Of a stretch of 64,000 nt of DNA, positions 1 through 9,808 are shown piece after piece. The DNA is from Acinetobacter rathckeae. Lineage in GTDB: Bacteria > Pseudomonadota > Gammaproteobacteria > Pseudomonadales > Moraxellaceae. Below the pieces are notes generated by a model. It was not told the DNA's origin, did not search any database, and worked only from the letters and a program-made list of their open reading frames with translations. The stretch is from assembly GCF_015627125.1 (NCBI RefSeq), contig NZ_VTDO01000005.1:62001-126000 (forward strand). Reading direction: 5' to 3'. A program made the position numbers and the translations under genes. Positions within the stretch are counted from its first letter, which is position 1. Every line of letters starts with the position of its first letter.

Positions 1-324
1 GAAATTGTACAAAACAATTACCCAGACTTTGAAATTTGCTGGTTTGGTCATATTGGTGATGGTAACTTACATTTAAATATTTTGAAGCCACAAGATTTAA
101 GCAAAGATGAATTTTTTGCCAAATGCCAAGTGGTGAACCAATATGTCTTTGATACAGTACAAAAGTATGACGGTTCGATTTCAGCTGAACATGGCGTGGG
201 TATGACTAAAAAGCCATATTTAGCTTATACCCGCAGTGCTGAAGAAATTGAATATATGAAAGCGTTAAAGCAAGTGTTTGATCCAAATGCAGTGATGAAC
301 CCAGGTAAATTATTTGACCTATAA
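1..324 (+). CDS. FAD-binding oxidoreductase, C-terminal part (D-2-hydroxyacid dehydrogenase type)
   Basis: The reading frame is open from the first base of the window, so only the last 107 residues are present. They carry the motif GHIGDGNLH and, further on, SAEHGVGMTKKP and a terminal DPNAVMNPGK. These are hallmarks of the C-terminal FAD-linked oxidase domain of the GlcD/D-lactate dehydrogenase/D-2-hydroxyglutarate dehydrogenase family. These flavoproteins oxidise 2-hydroxyacids and pass electrons to an acceptor. The exact substrate cannot be decided from this fragment. A strong terminator follows directly. Confidence 0.85.
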   Translation, partial: EIVQNNYPDFEICWFGHIGDGNLHLNILKPQDLSKDEFFAKCQVVNQYVFDTVQKYDGSISAEHGVGMTKKPYLAYTRSAEEIEYMKALKQVFDPNAVMNPGKLFDL

Positions 325-357
325 TGACTTCTGAAAAGCAGTACATGTTTTAAGATT

Positions 358-388
358 AAACCCTGCCTCTGGTAGGGTTTAGTTTTTT
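358..388 (+). terminator. Rho-independent terminator after the FAD oxidase gene
   Basis: A 10-bp stem (one G-U pair) with a 3-base loop spans 358-380 and is followed by six T at 383-388. It lies 33 bases after the stop codon of the upstream gene. Confidence 0.85.
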
Positions 389-421
389 AGTGTGGGTCAT
401 GGCATCTGAGATCAGCAGGGT

Positions 422-459
422 CATAAAAAAAAGCCCCTACAATATTGTATTGTAAGGGC
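422..459 (-). terminator. Terminator of the aminopeptidase gene
   Basis: Read on the minus strand, an imperfect 11-bp stem (433-459, one mismatch) with a 5-base loop is followed by a run of T (the A run at 425-432 on the plus strand). It sits just after the stop of the aminopeptidase gene. Confidence 0.8.
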
Positions 460-473
460 AATTTTATGTGTTG

Positions 474-2279
474 TTAAATCGCTTGAGTGCGTTCAATGAG
501 CCATGCTTTCACATCACCTTCAAGGTGTTCACCAAGCACAGTTCTTACGTGTTCATGGTATTGGTTAAGCCAAGCTTTTTCAGGTGCTGTGATCAAATCA
601 TTTTGAATACAACGGGTATCAATCGGACAGAGTGTCAGTGTTTCAAACTTTAAGAATGATCCGTAGCCGTAATCCTCTGTAGCAACCAAGATGTTGGCAA
701 CCAGATTTTCTATACGAATTCCCCATTGTTGATCACGATATAGTCCTGGCTCAATGGAGGTCACCATGCCTTCACGCATAGCAACATTTGCACTGATTGG
801 TGTGTGGTATGAAATGTTTTGAGGGCCTTCATGTACGTTGAGTGCAAAACCGACGCCGTGACCTGTACCGTGTCTGTAGTCAAGTTGGTGTTGCCAAAGT
901 GGTTGGCGTGCAATGCTGTCGAGCAGTGGTGCTGCAAGGCCTTCAGGAAATACCGCTTGTGAGAGTGCAATATTACTTTTGAGCACAAGGGTATAGTCTT
1001 GACACTGTTCTATTGATGGTGTGCCAATCGGGACTACACGGGTAATGTCTGTTGTGCCATCGTGGTATTGTGCACCTGAGTCTATGAGTAGTAAGCCATC
1101 GCCATGAATGTGTGAAAATGCGTCTGGTGTAGCACGGTAGTGAGGCAAAGCCCCATTTTCGTTAAATCCTGCAATGGTTGGGAAGCTTAGGCCTGTGAAG
1201 CCCTCTTGTTGAGCTCTGAAATGAGTCAGCTTTTCATCAATGGTGAGTTCATTAATGGCATCATTATTTTTTAAGGCTTGTTCTAGCCAGTGAAAGAAGT
1301 GACATAGTGCAACACCATCTTTAAGCATGGCATGTTTAATATGCTCTATTTCACTTGGTGTTTTACAGGCTTTTAAAAAGGTGCTTGGGTTGGTTGCTTG
1401 AATCACTTCAATGTGACTTGCAATCGCATGGGCATGATATAGCGTGACTTTACTTGGATCAATGAGAATTTTTGTGGTTTCTAATTGTGCTAAGAAACGG
1501 GCACTGTCTTCGTAGTTGTGAATGTGAATGCGTTCTTGATCAAAAATGTCTTTGACTTCGGCAGGAAGCTTATCTTGATCAATAAACAGCGTTGTGGTTT
1601 TGTCATTAGCAATGTATAGATGAGCCAAAAATACAGGGTTATATTCGACATCGTTGCCACGACAGTTCAGTAACCATGCAATGTCGTCAAGACTTGAGAT
1701 GAAATGGCCATCTATACCATGTTCATTGAGGTAACGACAAACTTCGGCAATTTTGTCTTTGAGTGATAGGGTATTTAGCCCTTCTTGCATGCTATAAATT
1801 GGTTGTTTGGGAAGTGCAGGGCGGTCTGTCCAAATTGGGTCAACCAAGTCTTTAATGGTGTGTAAAGCAATTTCTTTTTCTTTAAGTGCTTTTGAAAGCT
1901 GTTCGAATTGTGTTAGTGAAAGGACTCGACCATCAATGGCGACAATTTGATTGGCAGAGAGTTTATGGGTCAGCCATGAGGTGTAGTGTGAATCAGGGTC
2001 TGCGGTAAGCCTTTTTAGGTTAATGTCGGTATCTTGAAGTTCTTTTTCTGCTTGAACCCAATATCTTGCATCGACCCATAACCCCGCTTCTTCTTGAGTG
2101 ACCACTAATGTGCCTACAGAGCCTGTAAAACCAGAGAGCCATTCACGTGCTTGCCAGTGGGCAGGTAGGTATTCTGATAGGTGTGGGTCTGCACTCGGTA
2201 CAATATAGGCTTGAATATGGTGAGATTCCATATGTTGGCGTAATTGTTGTAGTTTTTGATTCGTAGACAGTTGTGTCAT
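474..2279 (-). CDS. Aminopeptidase P family protein (M24B, Xaa-Pro aminopeptidase)
   Basis: The 601-residue protein removes N-terminal residues that precede proline. Its length and N-terminus fit the three-domain APP1 class (about 600 residues, as in eukaryotic XPNPEP1) rather than the roughly 440-residue E. coli PepP. Two creatinase-like N-terminal domains are followed by the pita-bread M24 catalytic domain. The metal ligands are visible: Asp in LLIDSGAQYHDGTTDITR, His in HGTGHGVG, and Glu in TSIEPGLY and RIENLV. There is no signal peptide, so it is cytoplasmic. It is monocistronic, with its own terminator and a 660-bp upstream gap. The function is well supported; the natural substrates are unknown. 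Confidence 0.93.
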   Translation of the reverse strand: MTQLSTNQKLQQLRQHMESHHIQAYIVPSADPHLSEYLPAHWQAREWLSGFTGSVGTLVVTQEEAGLWVDARYWVQAEKELQDTDINLKRLTADPDSHYTSWLTHKLSANQIVAIDGRVLSLTQFEQLSKALKEKEIALHTIKDLVDPIWTDRPALPKQPIYSMQEGLNTLSLKDKIAEVCRYLNEHGIDGHFISSLDDIAWLLNCRGNDVEYNPVFLAHLYIANDKTTTLFIDQDKLPAEVKDIFDQERIHIHNYEDSARFLAQLETTKILIDPSKVTLYHAHAIASHIEVIQATNPSTFLKACKTPSEIEHIKHAMLKDGVALCHFFHWLEQALKNNDAINELTIDEKLTHFRAQQEGFTGLSFPTIAGFNENGALPHYRATPDAFSHIHGDGLLLIDSGAQYHDGTTDITRVVPIGTPSIEQCQDYTLVLKSNIALSQAVFPEGLAAPLLDSIARQPLWQHQLDYRHGTGHGVGFALNVHEGPQNISYHTPISANVAMREGMVTSIEPGLYRDQQWGIRIENLVANILVATEDYGYGSFLKFETLTLCPIDTRCIQNDLITAPEKAWLNQYHEHVRTVLGEHLEGDVKAWLIERTQAI

Positions 2280-2939
2280 TGGTCATCAACCTTCATTGTT
2301 TAAACGATGTTTAGGTTAAAAGTATGCTGTTTAAAAGCTTTGTTATTTTAATAAGATACACCGATCTACCTGTTTCGTCTAATTTATATGTATTGTTTAT
2401 ATTATTGTATAAAAGTTTATTTTACTTGGTTTAAGTCGGTCTAGCTGAGTCTCATTTGAGATATTTTTTACAGTAAAGAGAATGCCTTTCAACTAAAATG
2501 AATACGTGAGTCTGCTAGATTTAGTTTCTTGGCGAAACATGCATCGCTTGGCTAGCTTTATTATTTGAATTTTCGTGTTGTAAGAAGTTGTGCTATTTAT
2601 TAAGTCTTTAACATCTCCATGCTTTTATGCTTAATGGCGAGTATGTTTGTCTCTATAAGAAGTAGTACATATATAAAATGTGGTGTGAAATAGAAAAAAG
2701 TAAAAATTGGATTGTTGTAAAATTGTTCGACCTTTATTTAGATATATGCTAAGGTTCGGCCACTTTCAAACAGTCAAAACGAGCTGATGTGTGTGTTTAC
2801 GTTGTTATTTCAGATGTTTGAAACAACAATCACCATGCTTTAGATTTGAGTATATTTTAATCATTTTATGTGCAGTGACTACCTGTATGCTTTATATAAC
2901 ATGCTGGTAATGACTGAACCTCCAGTTATTTAGATAAAC
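2280..2939. other. Intergenic region between the aminopeptidase and mdfA-like genes
   Basis: This is 660 bp of AT-rich DNA between two divergent genes, so it should hold both promoters. I see no convincing reading frame, RNA or repeat in it, and no promoter good enough to mark. Confidence 0.5.
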
Positions 2940-4163
2940 ATGCAAAACTCTTCTACACGAACATTAAATCGAACCACGTTAATGTTCCCTCTCGCATTGG
3001 TTCTATTTGAACTTGCGACATATATTGGTAATGACCTTATTCAGCCTGCAATGTTGCCTATTACGCAATATTTTGGTGTGAGTACAACTTTAGCACCTTC
3101 AGCGATGTCATTGTATTTGCTTGGCGGGGCATGTGTAGCATGGTTATTTGGCCCATTGTCTGACCGCTATGGTCGAAAAAAAGTACTTCTAGCAGGGGTG
3201 TTGTTTTTCACAGTGTGCTGTGTACTTATTATGTTTACACAAAACATGTCGCAATTTTTAATCCTACGGTTTTTACAAGGCTCAGGTTTAACCATTGTTT
3301 CCGCAGTAGGCTATGCTGCTGTGCAAGAGTCCTTTGAAGAAAAAGATGCGGTGAAAGTCATGGCACTCATGACCAATTTGTCACTTTTAGCACCGCTTTT
3401 AGGGCCTGTGTTGGGTGCTTTTCTGATTAACCATATTTCTTGGCATTGGGGTTTTGTCTTTATTGCGTTGATATCTTTGCTCAGTTGGTTTGGTTTGAAA
3501 CAGGCTATGCCTGAAATTAAGCCAACAGCGGTAGAACAAAAGACATTGCCTGAACTATTTAAAGGCTTTAAAGCGGTGTATGCAGATACACATTTTTTAA
3601 GTCTTGCTGTGGCATTGCCTTTGGTGGTATTGCCATTAATGTTATGGATTGCGATTTCTCCAATTATTTTGGTCGATGAACTTAAGTTATCTAGTTTGCA
3701 ATATGGTTTATTCCAAGTGCCTGTATTTACTGGTTTGATTTTAGGTAATATTGTTTTAATTAAAGTCGTAGATCGTTATGAGTTGGGTAAAACAATTTTT
3801 GTTGGCTTTCCAATCATGTTGGTTGGTGCATTGATTGCGAGTGCATCATTAATTTTCCCTACATTGATTTTACCTTTGTTATTGGTGGGTTTAACGCTGG
3901 TTAGCTTTGGTGAGGGTATTGCAGTTTCTGTGGTATTTCGTTCGGCATTTGCATCGTCTGACCTTCCTAAAGGTACGGTGGCTGCATCTATGTCTATGTT
4001 AAATATGGTGTGTTTTTTCTCAGGCATAGAAATCTTACGTGTGTTATATACGCACTTTCATATGGCTGCCTATTTGCTTATGAGCATTGTGATGATTTTA
4101 ATTTGGTTCACATTCCCACGCCGTGCTCTGATTAAAGAAATGCAAAAACGTAAACAGGCGTAA
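2940..4163 (+). CDS. craA: MFS multidrug efflux transporter, MdfA/CraA type
   Basis: The 407-residue, 12-helix inner-membrane protein belongs to the DHA1 drug:proton antiporters. Its first helix reads LVLFELATYIGNDLIQPAM, close to E. coli MdfA, and keeps the two acidic residues that bind cationic drugs and protons there (Glu24 and Asp32 here). The loop motif GPLSDRYGRKKVLLAG and the helix-5 motif LLAPLLGPVLGAF are present. CraA of A. baumannii is the closest homologue I can recall; it exports chloramphenicol. The substrate range here is inferred. The gene is monocistronic, with a terminator shared with the converging yccS. Confidence 0.88.
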   Translation: MQNSSTRTLNRTTLMFPLALVLFELATYIGNDLIQPAMLPITQYFGVSTTLAPSAMSLYLLGGACVAWLFGPLSDRYGRKKVLLAGVLFFTVCCVLIMFTQNMSQFLILRFLQGSGLTIVSAVGYAAVQESFEEKDAVKVMALMTNLSLLAPLLGPVLGAFLINHISWHWGFVFIALISLLSWFGLKQAMPEIKPTAVEQKTLPELFKGFKAVYADTHFLSLAVALPLVVLPLMLWIAISPIILVDELKLSSLQYGLFQVPVFTGLILGNIVLIKVVDRYELGKTIFVGFPIMLVGALIASASLIFPTLILPLLLVGLTLVSFGEGIAVSVVFRSAFASSDLPKGTVAASMSMLNMVCFFSGIEILRVLYTHFHMAAYLLMSIVMILIWFTFPRRALIKEMQKRKQA

Positions 4164-4170
4164 CTGTTTA

Positions 4171-4197
4171 AAAAGAGGCTCTCAAGAGCCTCTTTTT
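4171..4197. terminator. Bidirectional terminator between craA and yccS
   Basis: A 9-bp perfect stem with a 2-base loop (4174-4193) has A residues before it and T residues after it, so it can work on both strands. It touches the yccS stop codon. Confidence 0.85.
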
Positions 4198-6350
4198 TAT
4201 TTAATATCACGTGCTAAAAGATAGCGACGCAAGCTAATAAATTCGGGGAATGATTCAAGTAATAAATTAATTTGCTTTAAAACCAATTGTAAGTGTTCAG
4301 ACAGTCGTTCTTGTTGAAAGAGTTGCTCTACCTCTATGGTTTTGGCATGAATTTGTGCTGTAGAGAGGCCTTGTTCATGCAGTAGCACGTTTTGCATGGT
4401 GTCGTTACACCATTGAATCAGTGCCAGTACTTGAGTATCTGTGACTAAATTTCGCTGGGCACCTAGTGCTGAAATATAGCTGAGTTGACTGTGACTATAT
4501 ACTAAATAGCGAAATGCGTGATGAATCAGCTCTGGATCTGGGTGAGGTTCGGCACTTAAACTTGAAATCATATTGGTTAATTCAGTTTGTGCATTGTGTG
4601 CAAAACGCCGTGCTGTGCGATAACGCATACTGTTATTTTTGCCTTGCTGATATTGCAGGCTAATTTCTGCAAGGTAGTCCATGGTTCTTCGTTCGCTATT
4701 TTTAATATTTTTTGAGATATCACGACATTGCCAATCGGGCCAAATAAAGCTGACAGCAAACCATGCAATAAAGCAGCCAATGAGCGTGTCTGCAATACGT
4801 GGAATAATAATTTCGTATGCAGCACCTTTAATGCTGAAAATGAGTAATACCATAAGTGTTGCCATGAGTGTGGCAATCGCATATTTTTTTACGCGTAAAT
4901 AAAAAAACAATACTGCACAGATTACAGTCAGTATGAGCTGTGTTGGGGTATCATGAATAAAATACAAAATCGGCATACCAATAATTACGCCTAAAATTGT
5001 ACCTAAGGTACGCATTTTTAGACGGGCTTTGGTTGCAAAATAACTGACTTGGCAAACAAATAAACTGGTGAGTAAAATCCAATAACCATTTTTAGCAAAT
5101 GGCAGTAAAGACACCAAGTAACCGATAAAAAAAACGAAAGCAATGCGAACTGCATGGCGAAATAAAGCGGACTGTGGGGTAAGGTGCTGTTTAAATTTCA
5201 AGACAAGATCTTGCCAGTCTTGAATATCACCATCTAATAAATTGATATTTTCAGGTGTCTGCGTATCTACAATATTTTGTTGTATAGTAAGATCATTTAG
5301 ATGTTTTAACTGTTCGTAAATTCCATGTAAATTATTGGAAATAAGCTGTAAATTTTTAACTTCAATATTTTGCGGGTGTTGTTTAATCCAATCTCTTACA
5401 GAGTCCTCAAGCTGTAATAGGGCAGTGGTGTATTGCTGTGAGATGTCATAGGCCTGTTGTTGTAAAATACTACGTGCAAGATCTTCAAACGCATTTGCAG
5501 TTAAATGAATGTTTTTTTGCATACGAAAAATGACATCACTGCGACTAAAGTGTGTACCTACTTTTTCATAGTTTAAATAATTAGAAGTGGCTTGTTCGTG
5601 AATGTCTTGTGCAAAAAAATGTAAATTGAGCCAGTAGATCGTATTTTTATTGGCACGTGAGGCTTTGAGTCGGGTAAGTAGAGCTGTTTTGTTAATGTCT
5701 AATTGTTGGACGAGTTTTGAGTTATATCCAGATAGTTCATAGAGTCGTTGTTCTATATCTTGTTTTGTGTTGTCAGGATCAAAGAGTTTTGCTTTGTGAT
5801 GAAGCAGGTTGGATAAGAGTGAGAAGGTTTGTGCAAGACTGTCTTGGACAAATAAAGTTGGTTTGAGTAAGTAAAATATAATAGATGTTAAGCTATACCA
5901 AATTGCACCGGCAACAAAACACGCGGGTTGAAAATACCATGTTGTGTATTCTCCTAGACCAAACATGGTGTAAATAGACAGTAAAATTGTGCCAAAAGAA
6001 ATAGCGGCATAACGCTGGCCAAGGCTACCAAGTAAAATAAAAAATGCACTAGATAGTGATAAATAAGCAATAAAAAATATTGGCTGTGTTGCCAACATTT
6101 CTAAAATACTACTGGTAATAAAAAATAAACAGCAAACGTAAACTAAGCTACGAAGTCGTACACTTAAGCGGTCATCAAAGTCAGTTAGTGCAGCTGCAAT
6201 TGTCCCAAGCGTTATAGGGACAATGTATTCTTCATAGCCCAGATAATAAAGTGCAAGGGTTGTACCTAAAAAGACAATAAAAATCTGCCAGCAATACATG
6301 AAAAGGGCATTGGAGGTATAGCGTCGTATATATTGAATAAGCCGATACAT
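4197..6350 (-). CDS. yccS: YccS/FUSC-family inner membrane protein
   Basis: The 717-residue protein has the duplicated layout of the YccS/YhfK group. There are about six hydrophobic segments near residues 15-150, a soluble helical stretch to about residue 385, and a second hydrophobic block (about 390-520) of the fusaric acid resistance-like (FUSC) type, followed by a soluble tail. Family members are putative efflux or aromatic-acid transport proteins. No substrate is established, and the sequence does not reveal one. The stop codon lies inside the shared terminator. It appears monocistronic. Confidence 0.85.
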   Translation of the reverse strand: MYRLIQYIRRYTSNALFMYCWQIFIVFLGTTLALYYLGYEEYIVPITLGTIAAALTDFDDRLSVRLRSLVYVCCLFFITSSILEMLATQPIFFIAYLSLSSAFFILLGSLGQRYAAISFGTILLSIYTMFGLGEYTTWYFQPACFVAGAIWYSLTSIIFYLLKPTLFVQDSLAQTFSLLSNLLHHKAKLFDPDNTKQDIEQRLYELSGYNSKLVQQLDINKTALLTRLKASRANKNTIYWLNLHFFAQDIHEQATSNYLNYEKVGTHFSRSDVIFRMQKNIHLTANAFEDLARSILQQQAYDISQQYTTALLQLEDSVRDWIKQHPQNIEVKNLQLISNNLHGIYEQLKHLNDLTIQQNIVDTQTPENINLLDGDIQDWQDLVLKFKQHLTPQSALFRHAVRIAFVFFIGYLVSLLPFAKNGYWILLTSLFVCQVSYFATKARLKMRTLGTILGVIIGMPILYFIHDTPTQLILTVICAVLFFYLRVKKYAIATLMATLMVLLIFSIKGAAYEIIIPRIADTLIGCFIAWFAVSFIWPDWQCRDISKNIKNSERRTMDYLAEISLQYQQGKNNSMRYRTARRFAHNAQTELTNMISSLSAEPHPDPELIHHAFRYLVYSHSQLSYISALGAQRNLVTDTQVLALIQWCNDTMQNVLLHEQGLSTAQIHAKTIEVEQLFQQERLSEHLQLVLKQINLLLESFPEFISLRRYLLARDIK

Positions 6351-6869
6351 GGTTGTTTTTATAAGCTAATCAAACAAGTTTTTAGATTCTACTTTTTATG
6401 AGATAAAGTCAAATATATTTGCCTGATATGGCTTAATAATAATTAGGCTTTTGTATTAACTTATATTTGTAGAGGTAGTAATTACTTTATAAGTATGTTT
6501 TGTTGTTTGTGTCACGGTATTGGAAATATAATGACTATTAGCTTAATATTTAAAAATAACTTTATTTGGTTGTTTGTTTTTGTGTTTAGAGTATAATTTA
6601 AGGATATTTGATCTATTTTTTGTGATGTGTGTTGCATTAATTAATAAAAATGTATGGTTTTATTGCTAAATATATTTAATCAGGACAAAAATAAGACATA
6701 AAGTTAAAACGATGCACTAAGTAGGGTTTTATATTTTAGGTTGTTATTGTTGCTTGAAAGAGTTCTTAAACTTGCAATAACATATTTTTGTGGATTAAAT
6801 CCACTGTATTTAAAGGGCATTTAGTTGGTTGTATTAATCAGCAGCACTTTAATTTTGGAGTAGTAAAAC
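6351..6869. other. AT-rich intergenic region upstream of the roadblock gene
   Basis: These 519 bp separate the divergent yccS and roadblock genes. The stretch is strongly AT-rich, has no plausible coding frame, and presumably holds both promoters. I see nothing else in it. Confidence 0.5.
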
Positions 6870-7226
6870 ATGGCAATTAAGTTAGCTATATTAAATGATG
6901 AGTTAGACGGCTTCATTGCAGCATCTTTAGTTGATAGCGAAAGTGGTATGCCTCTTGCAACCGAAGGGACGGGGTTAGATATAGATATTGCATCTGCAGG
7001 TAACACAGAGGTGGTACGTGCAAAACGCAATGTAGCAAGAGCTTTAGGTTTAGATGATTCGATTGAAGATATCTTAATTACGTTAGCTGAACAATATCAC
7101 CTTATTCGCCCGCTTAAGGGGAATAAAGATTTGTTTTTATACATTGCTTTAGACCGTAAAAAAGCGAATCTTGCAATGGCACGTCACGTATTAAAAAAAT
7201 TCGATAACCAGCTCGATTTCTCATAA
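6870..7226 (+). CDS. Roadblock/LC7-domain protein
   Basis: The 118-residue protein is one roadblock/LC7 domain. Residues 15-35 ([18 protein letters not shown]) form the typical strand-turn-strand with a 'past/present quality' of the MglB/robl fold, followed by a long helix and a final strand-helix ([19 protein letters not shown]). Such proteins regulate small Ras-like GTPases or act as scaffolds; MglB in Myxococcus is a GTPase-activating protein for polarity. No partner GTPase is in the window. Upstream of ATG is TTTGGAG at a good distance. A strong terminator separates it from fimL, so it is a single-gene unit beside the Pil-Chp genes. A role in pilus polarity is inference only. Confidence 0.75.
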   Translation: MAIKLAILNDELDGFIAASLVDSESGMPLATEGTGLDIDIASAGNTEVVRAKRNVARALGLDDSIEDILITLAEQYHLIRPLKGNKDLFLYIALDRKKANLAMARHVLKKFDNQLDFS

Positions 7227-7244
7227 GTTTATTTATTATTCAAT

Positions 7245-7276
7245 AAAAAAGGAAGTACAAGAGACTTCCTTTTTTT
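7245..7276 (+). terminator. Terminator after the roadblock gene
   Basis: A stem of about 12 bp (7245-7256 with 7264-7275), including its A/T arms, encloses a 7-base loop and ends in a T run. Confidence 0.9.
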
Positions 7277-7413
7277 ATGTCTTATCGTAAATTATTTTTT
7301 ATAAACAATAATAAACCATGGTTTTATTGATATTTAAGCTCAGAATTATTTAAAGATATGCTATAACATGATAAAAATGTTTTGCATATTGTCTCACGTA
7401 ATAGGTATCTTTC

Positions 7414-9054
7414 ATGGCTGATCAAGCAACAGTATCTTTTAACCCAACCTCACTGTTAATGGTTAAATCTGAAATAGAACGATCTATTCAGCAAATTGAA
7501 ATACTTGTGACAAGTCTGATTGATGAACGTAAAGAACCTTTAGAGCTTGATGATGCATTGTTGCATTTAAATCAATGTGTGCAGGTTTTACAACTACTTA
7601 AACAATATAATCTGGCTAAAGTGATTGAGTACAGTGCACTTTTAATTGTTAAAATGGCTAAAGCGCCTGAACATATTAAACAACGAGACTCATTTGTTGT
7701 GAGTCATGCGCTATTGAGTGCAAAACGCTACATAGACTTTAGTTGCTTAGAAGAAAAAAGTATTCCTCAGTTTTTATTGTGTGATTTAAATGCATTAGAG
7801 CAGCAACTTAATTTGCCTAAAACAACAGAAGCTGCCGCATTAGAGCAGATGTTAAACCATATTCCTGAAGTGGCTTTTGATGGTCATCAAGTGACAGAAT
7901 CTTCGGAATATATTTATCAGTTGTATAAAATTTGCTTAAAACAGCTATTTCGTCAAAATACATCTACACTGAATCACCATGCATTAAAAGCTGTAGGTGA
8001 GCACTTGGTTTATCTTTCTATGCACAAGCCAAGTGGCTCTTATTGGAAATTGGTATATCAGTTATTTGTACATATTGATGATGTATTCTTAAATATCACA
8101 CGCTTACGAACCTTTGTGCAAATTGAGAAAAATATTGATTCATTTTTAAGGGACTCAAGTTTTAAACCAAACATGGCAGAGGTCGCAAATATTATTTATA
8201 TTTGTTTGGCGCAAGGTACAACAGTGTCCAAACAATTACAACAACAACTAGGCCACGATATTTATGTGATTGCTGATCGTGATTTAAGTGTATTACGTAA
8301 GAAGTTATTTTCTGCAGATTATGAAACAGTTAGAACAATTACACATTTACTCGCTGAGGAAATTATTACGATTTCTCAAGAGCTAGAAATCAAGTATCAA
8401 AATTTAAGCACAGAACGCTTGGGTACTTTATATCAACAGACATTGGCCATTAAGCAGATTTTGAGTGTTTTAAATATGCATGAGATCGCAGATGATTTAG
8501 GACAATATTTATCATTATTACAAGATCCCACTCAAATTGAGCAAGAGCAGAAAGTGAATCAGCTTATACAGAGTTTAATGTGTGCTTTAAACCATTTACG
8601 CCTGTATGCAAGAGAAAAAACACCTCGTTTACTTCGTTATAAAGTCATGAACCAAGACATTGCTTTAGATCGCTTAGATGATGCCTATGATACTTTGGCA
8701 CAAGAGTTACAAACACTGGTTGATACTGGTTCAAACCACTTAATGCAATATGTAGAAACGCCTGAACAAAGCCTGATCGTTGAATTACCAAAACGATTAG
8801 ATGAAATTGCAGGTGCGGCCCAATTTATTTTTGACCATCAAGCGATTCACCAAGCGGCAACAAATAGTGCTCGTTTTATTGAAACATGTCTTGAAAAACA
8901 ATTGCCACTTAATGCATCTGACATTAAAACACTCTTGGGTGTGTATGCAAGTATTGATATTGCACTGAAGGATATGAAGAACCAACAACCAATGATGTTA
9001 GATATGTTTGTTGTTGCGTTAAATAATACACAACAATTAAAGATTGCTGCTTAA
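7414..9054 (+). CDS. fimL: FimL-like pilus regulator
   Basis: The 546-residue soluble protein is mostly helical and begins with a segment (TSLLMVKSEIERSIQQIEI) typical of FimL and of the N-terminus of Pseudomonas ChpA. Pseudomonas FimL (about 550 residues) is a catalytically dead relative of the ChpA N-terminal region. It links the polar protein FimV to PilG and so to twitching and cAMP control. This protein likewise has no canonical HxxKG phosphorylation motif. Its place 342 bp before pilG supports the call. Length, helical content and context agree, but I could not align it formally. Confidence 0.75.
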   Translation: MADQATVSFNPTSLLMVKSEIERSIQQIEILVTSLIDERKEPLELDDALLHLNQCVQVLQLLKQYNLAKVIEYSALLIVKMAKAPEHIKQRDSFVVSHALLSAKRYIDFSCLEEKSIPQFLLCDLNALEQQLNLPKTTEAAALEQMLNHIPEVAFDGHQVTESSEYIYQLYKICLKQLFRQNTSTLNHHALKAVGEHLVYLSMHKPSGSYWKLVYQLFVHIDDVFLNITRLRTFVQIEKNIDSFLRDSSFKPNMAEVANIIYICLAQGTTVSKQLQQQLGHDIYVIADRDLSVLRKKLFSADYETVRTITHLLAEEIITISQELEIKYQNLSTERLGTLYQQTLAIKQILSVLNMHEIADDLGQYLSLLQDPTQIEQEQKVNQLIQSLMCALNHLRLYAREKTPRLLRYKVMNQDIALDRLDDAYDTLAQELQTLVDTGSNHLMQYVETPEQSLIVELPKRLDEIAGAAQFIFDHQAIHQAATNSARFIETCLEKQLPLNASDIKTLLGVYASIDIALKDMKNQQPMMLDMFVVALNNTQQLKIAA

Positions 9055-9396
9055 TGAAGTGATTTTGATGCTATGTAAATTAAGTATTTAATGATAGGTG
9101 TCACACGATTTTTACATATATCATTTAAGCTACTTGATCTGTTATATTTTTGATGATAGAGAATTTAATTTCTTTAAGTCCAAGTAAGATGAGTGAAACT
9201 ATCTATTGGGTTTGCTATCCATATTTTTTTTGTGAACCTTGTCTCACTTTGAGTGTCTTATTTTATTTAAAGGCAATTTATTAATTGAAGCGTATACAAA
9301 ATGCATATTTAATACATGGCATGTAAAGGTCTAGTTGAATAAACTGACCAATCATGCGTGAATGAATGAGATCATTTAACTGAAGGGGGGGACAAG
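9055..9396. other. Intergenic region before pilG
   Basis: This 342-bp AT-rich gap should contain the promoter of the pilGHIJ-chpA operon. No clear -35/-10 pair stands out. The only strong signal is the G-rich ribosome-binding site at its end (9382-9389). Confidence 0.5.
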
Positions 9397-9765
9397 ATGA
9401 ACGGTCTTAAAGTAATGGTCATTGATGATTCAAAAACAATCCGACGTACTGCTGAAACCTTATTACAAAGAGAAGGCTTTGAAGTCGTTACGGTTGTTGA
9501 TGGTTTTGAAGCATTATCTAAAATTACCGAAAGTAATCCAGATATTATCTTTGTTGACATCATGATGCCCCGTTTAGATGGTTATCAAACTTGTGCATTA
9601 ATTAAAAACTCAGAACAATACCGCAATACGCCAATTATTATGCTTTCAAGTAAAGACAGTTTATTTGACCGTGCAAAAGGGCAAATTGTAGGTTCTGATG
9701 AGTATTTAACGAAACCATTTAGTAAAGATGAATTGCTTGATGCAATTCGTACGCATGTAAAGTAG
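9397..9765 (+). CDS. pilG: Twitching motility response regulator PilG
   Basis: This is a single-domain CheY-like receiver of 122 residues. The acidic pocket is DD at residues 10-11, the phospho-acceptor is Asp54 in IFVDIMMPRLDG, and the conserved Lys lies in YLTKPF. In the Pil-Chp system PilG is phosphorylated by ChpA and promotes pilus extension and cAMP signalling, with FimL as partner. An unusually strong ribosome-binding site (AAGGGGGGG) precedes the ATG. It is the first gene of a tight operon; pilH follows after 43 bp. Confidence 0.92.
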   Translation: MNGLKVMVIDDSKTIRRTAETLLQREGFEVVTVVDGFEALSKITESNPDIIFVDIMMPRLDGYQTCALIKNSEQYRNTPIIMLSSKDSLFDRAKGQIVGSDEYLTKPFSKDELLDAIRTHVK

Positions 9766-9808
9766 TAAAGTTTGTAATAACGCTTTTGAGTTTAAGTTTG
9801 GGGATAAC

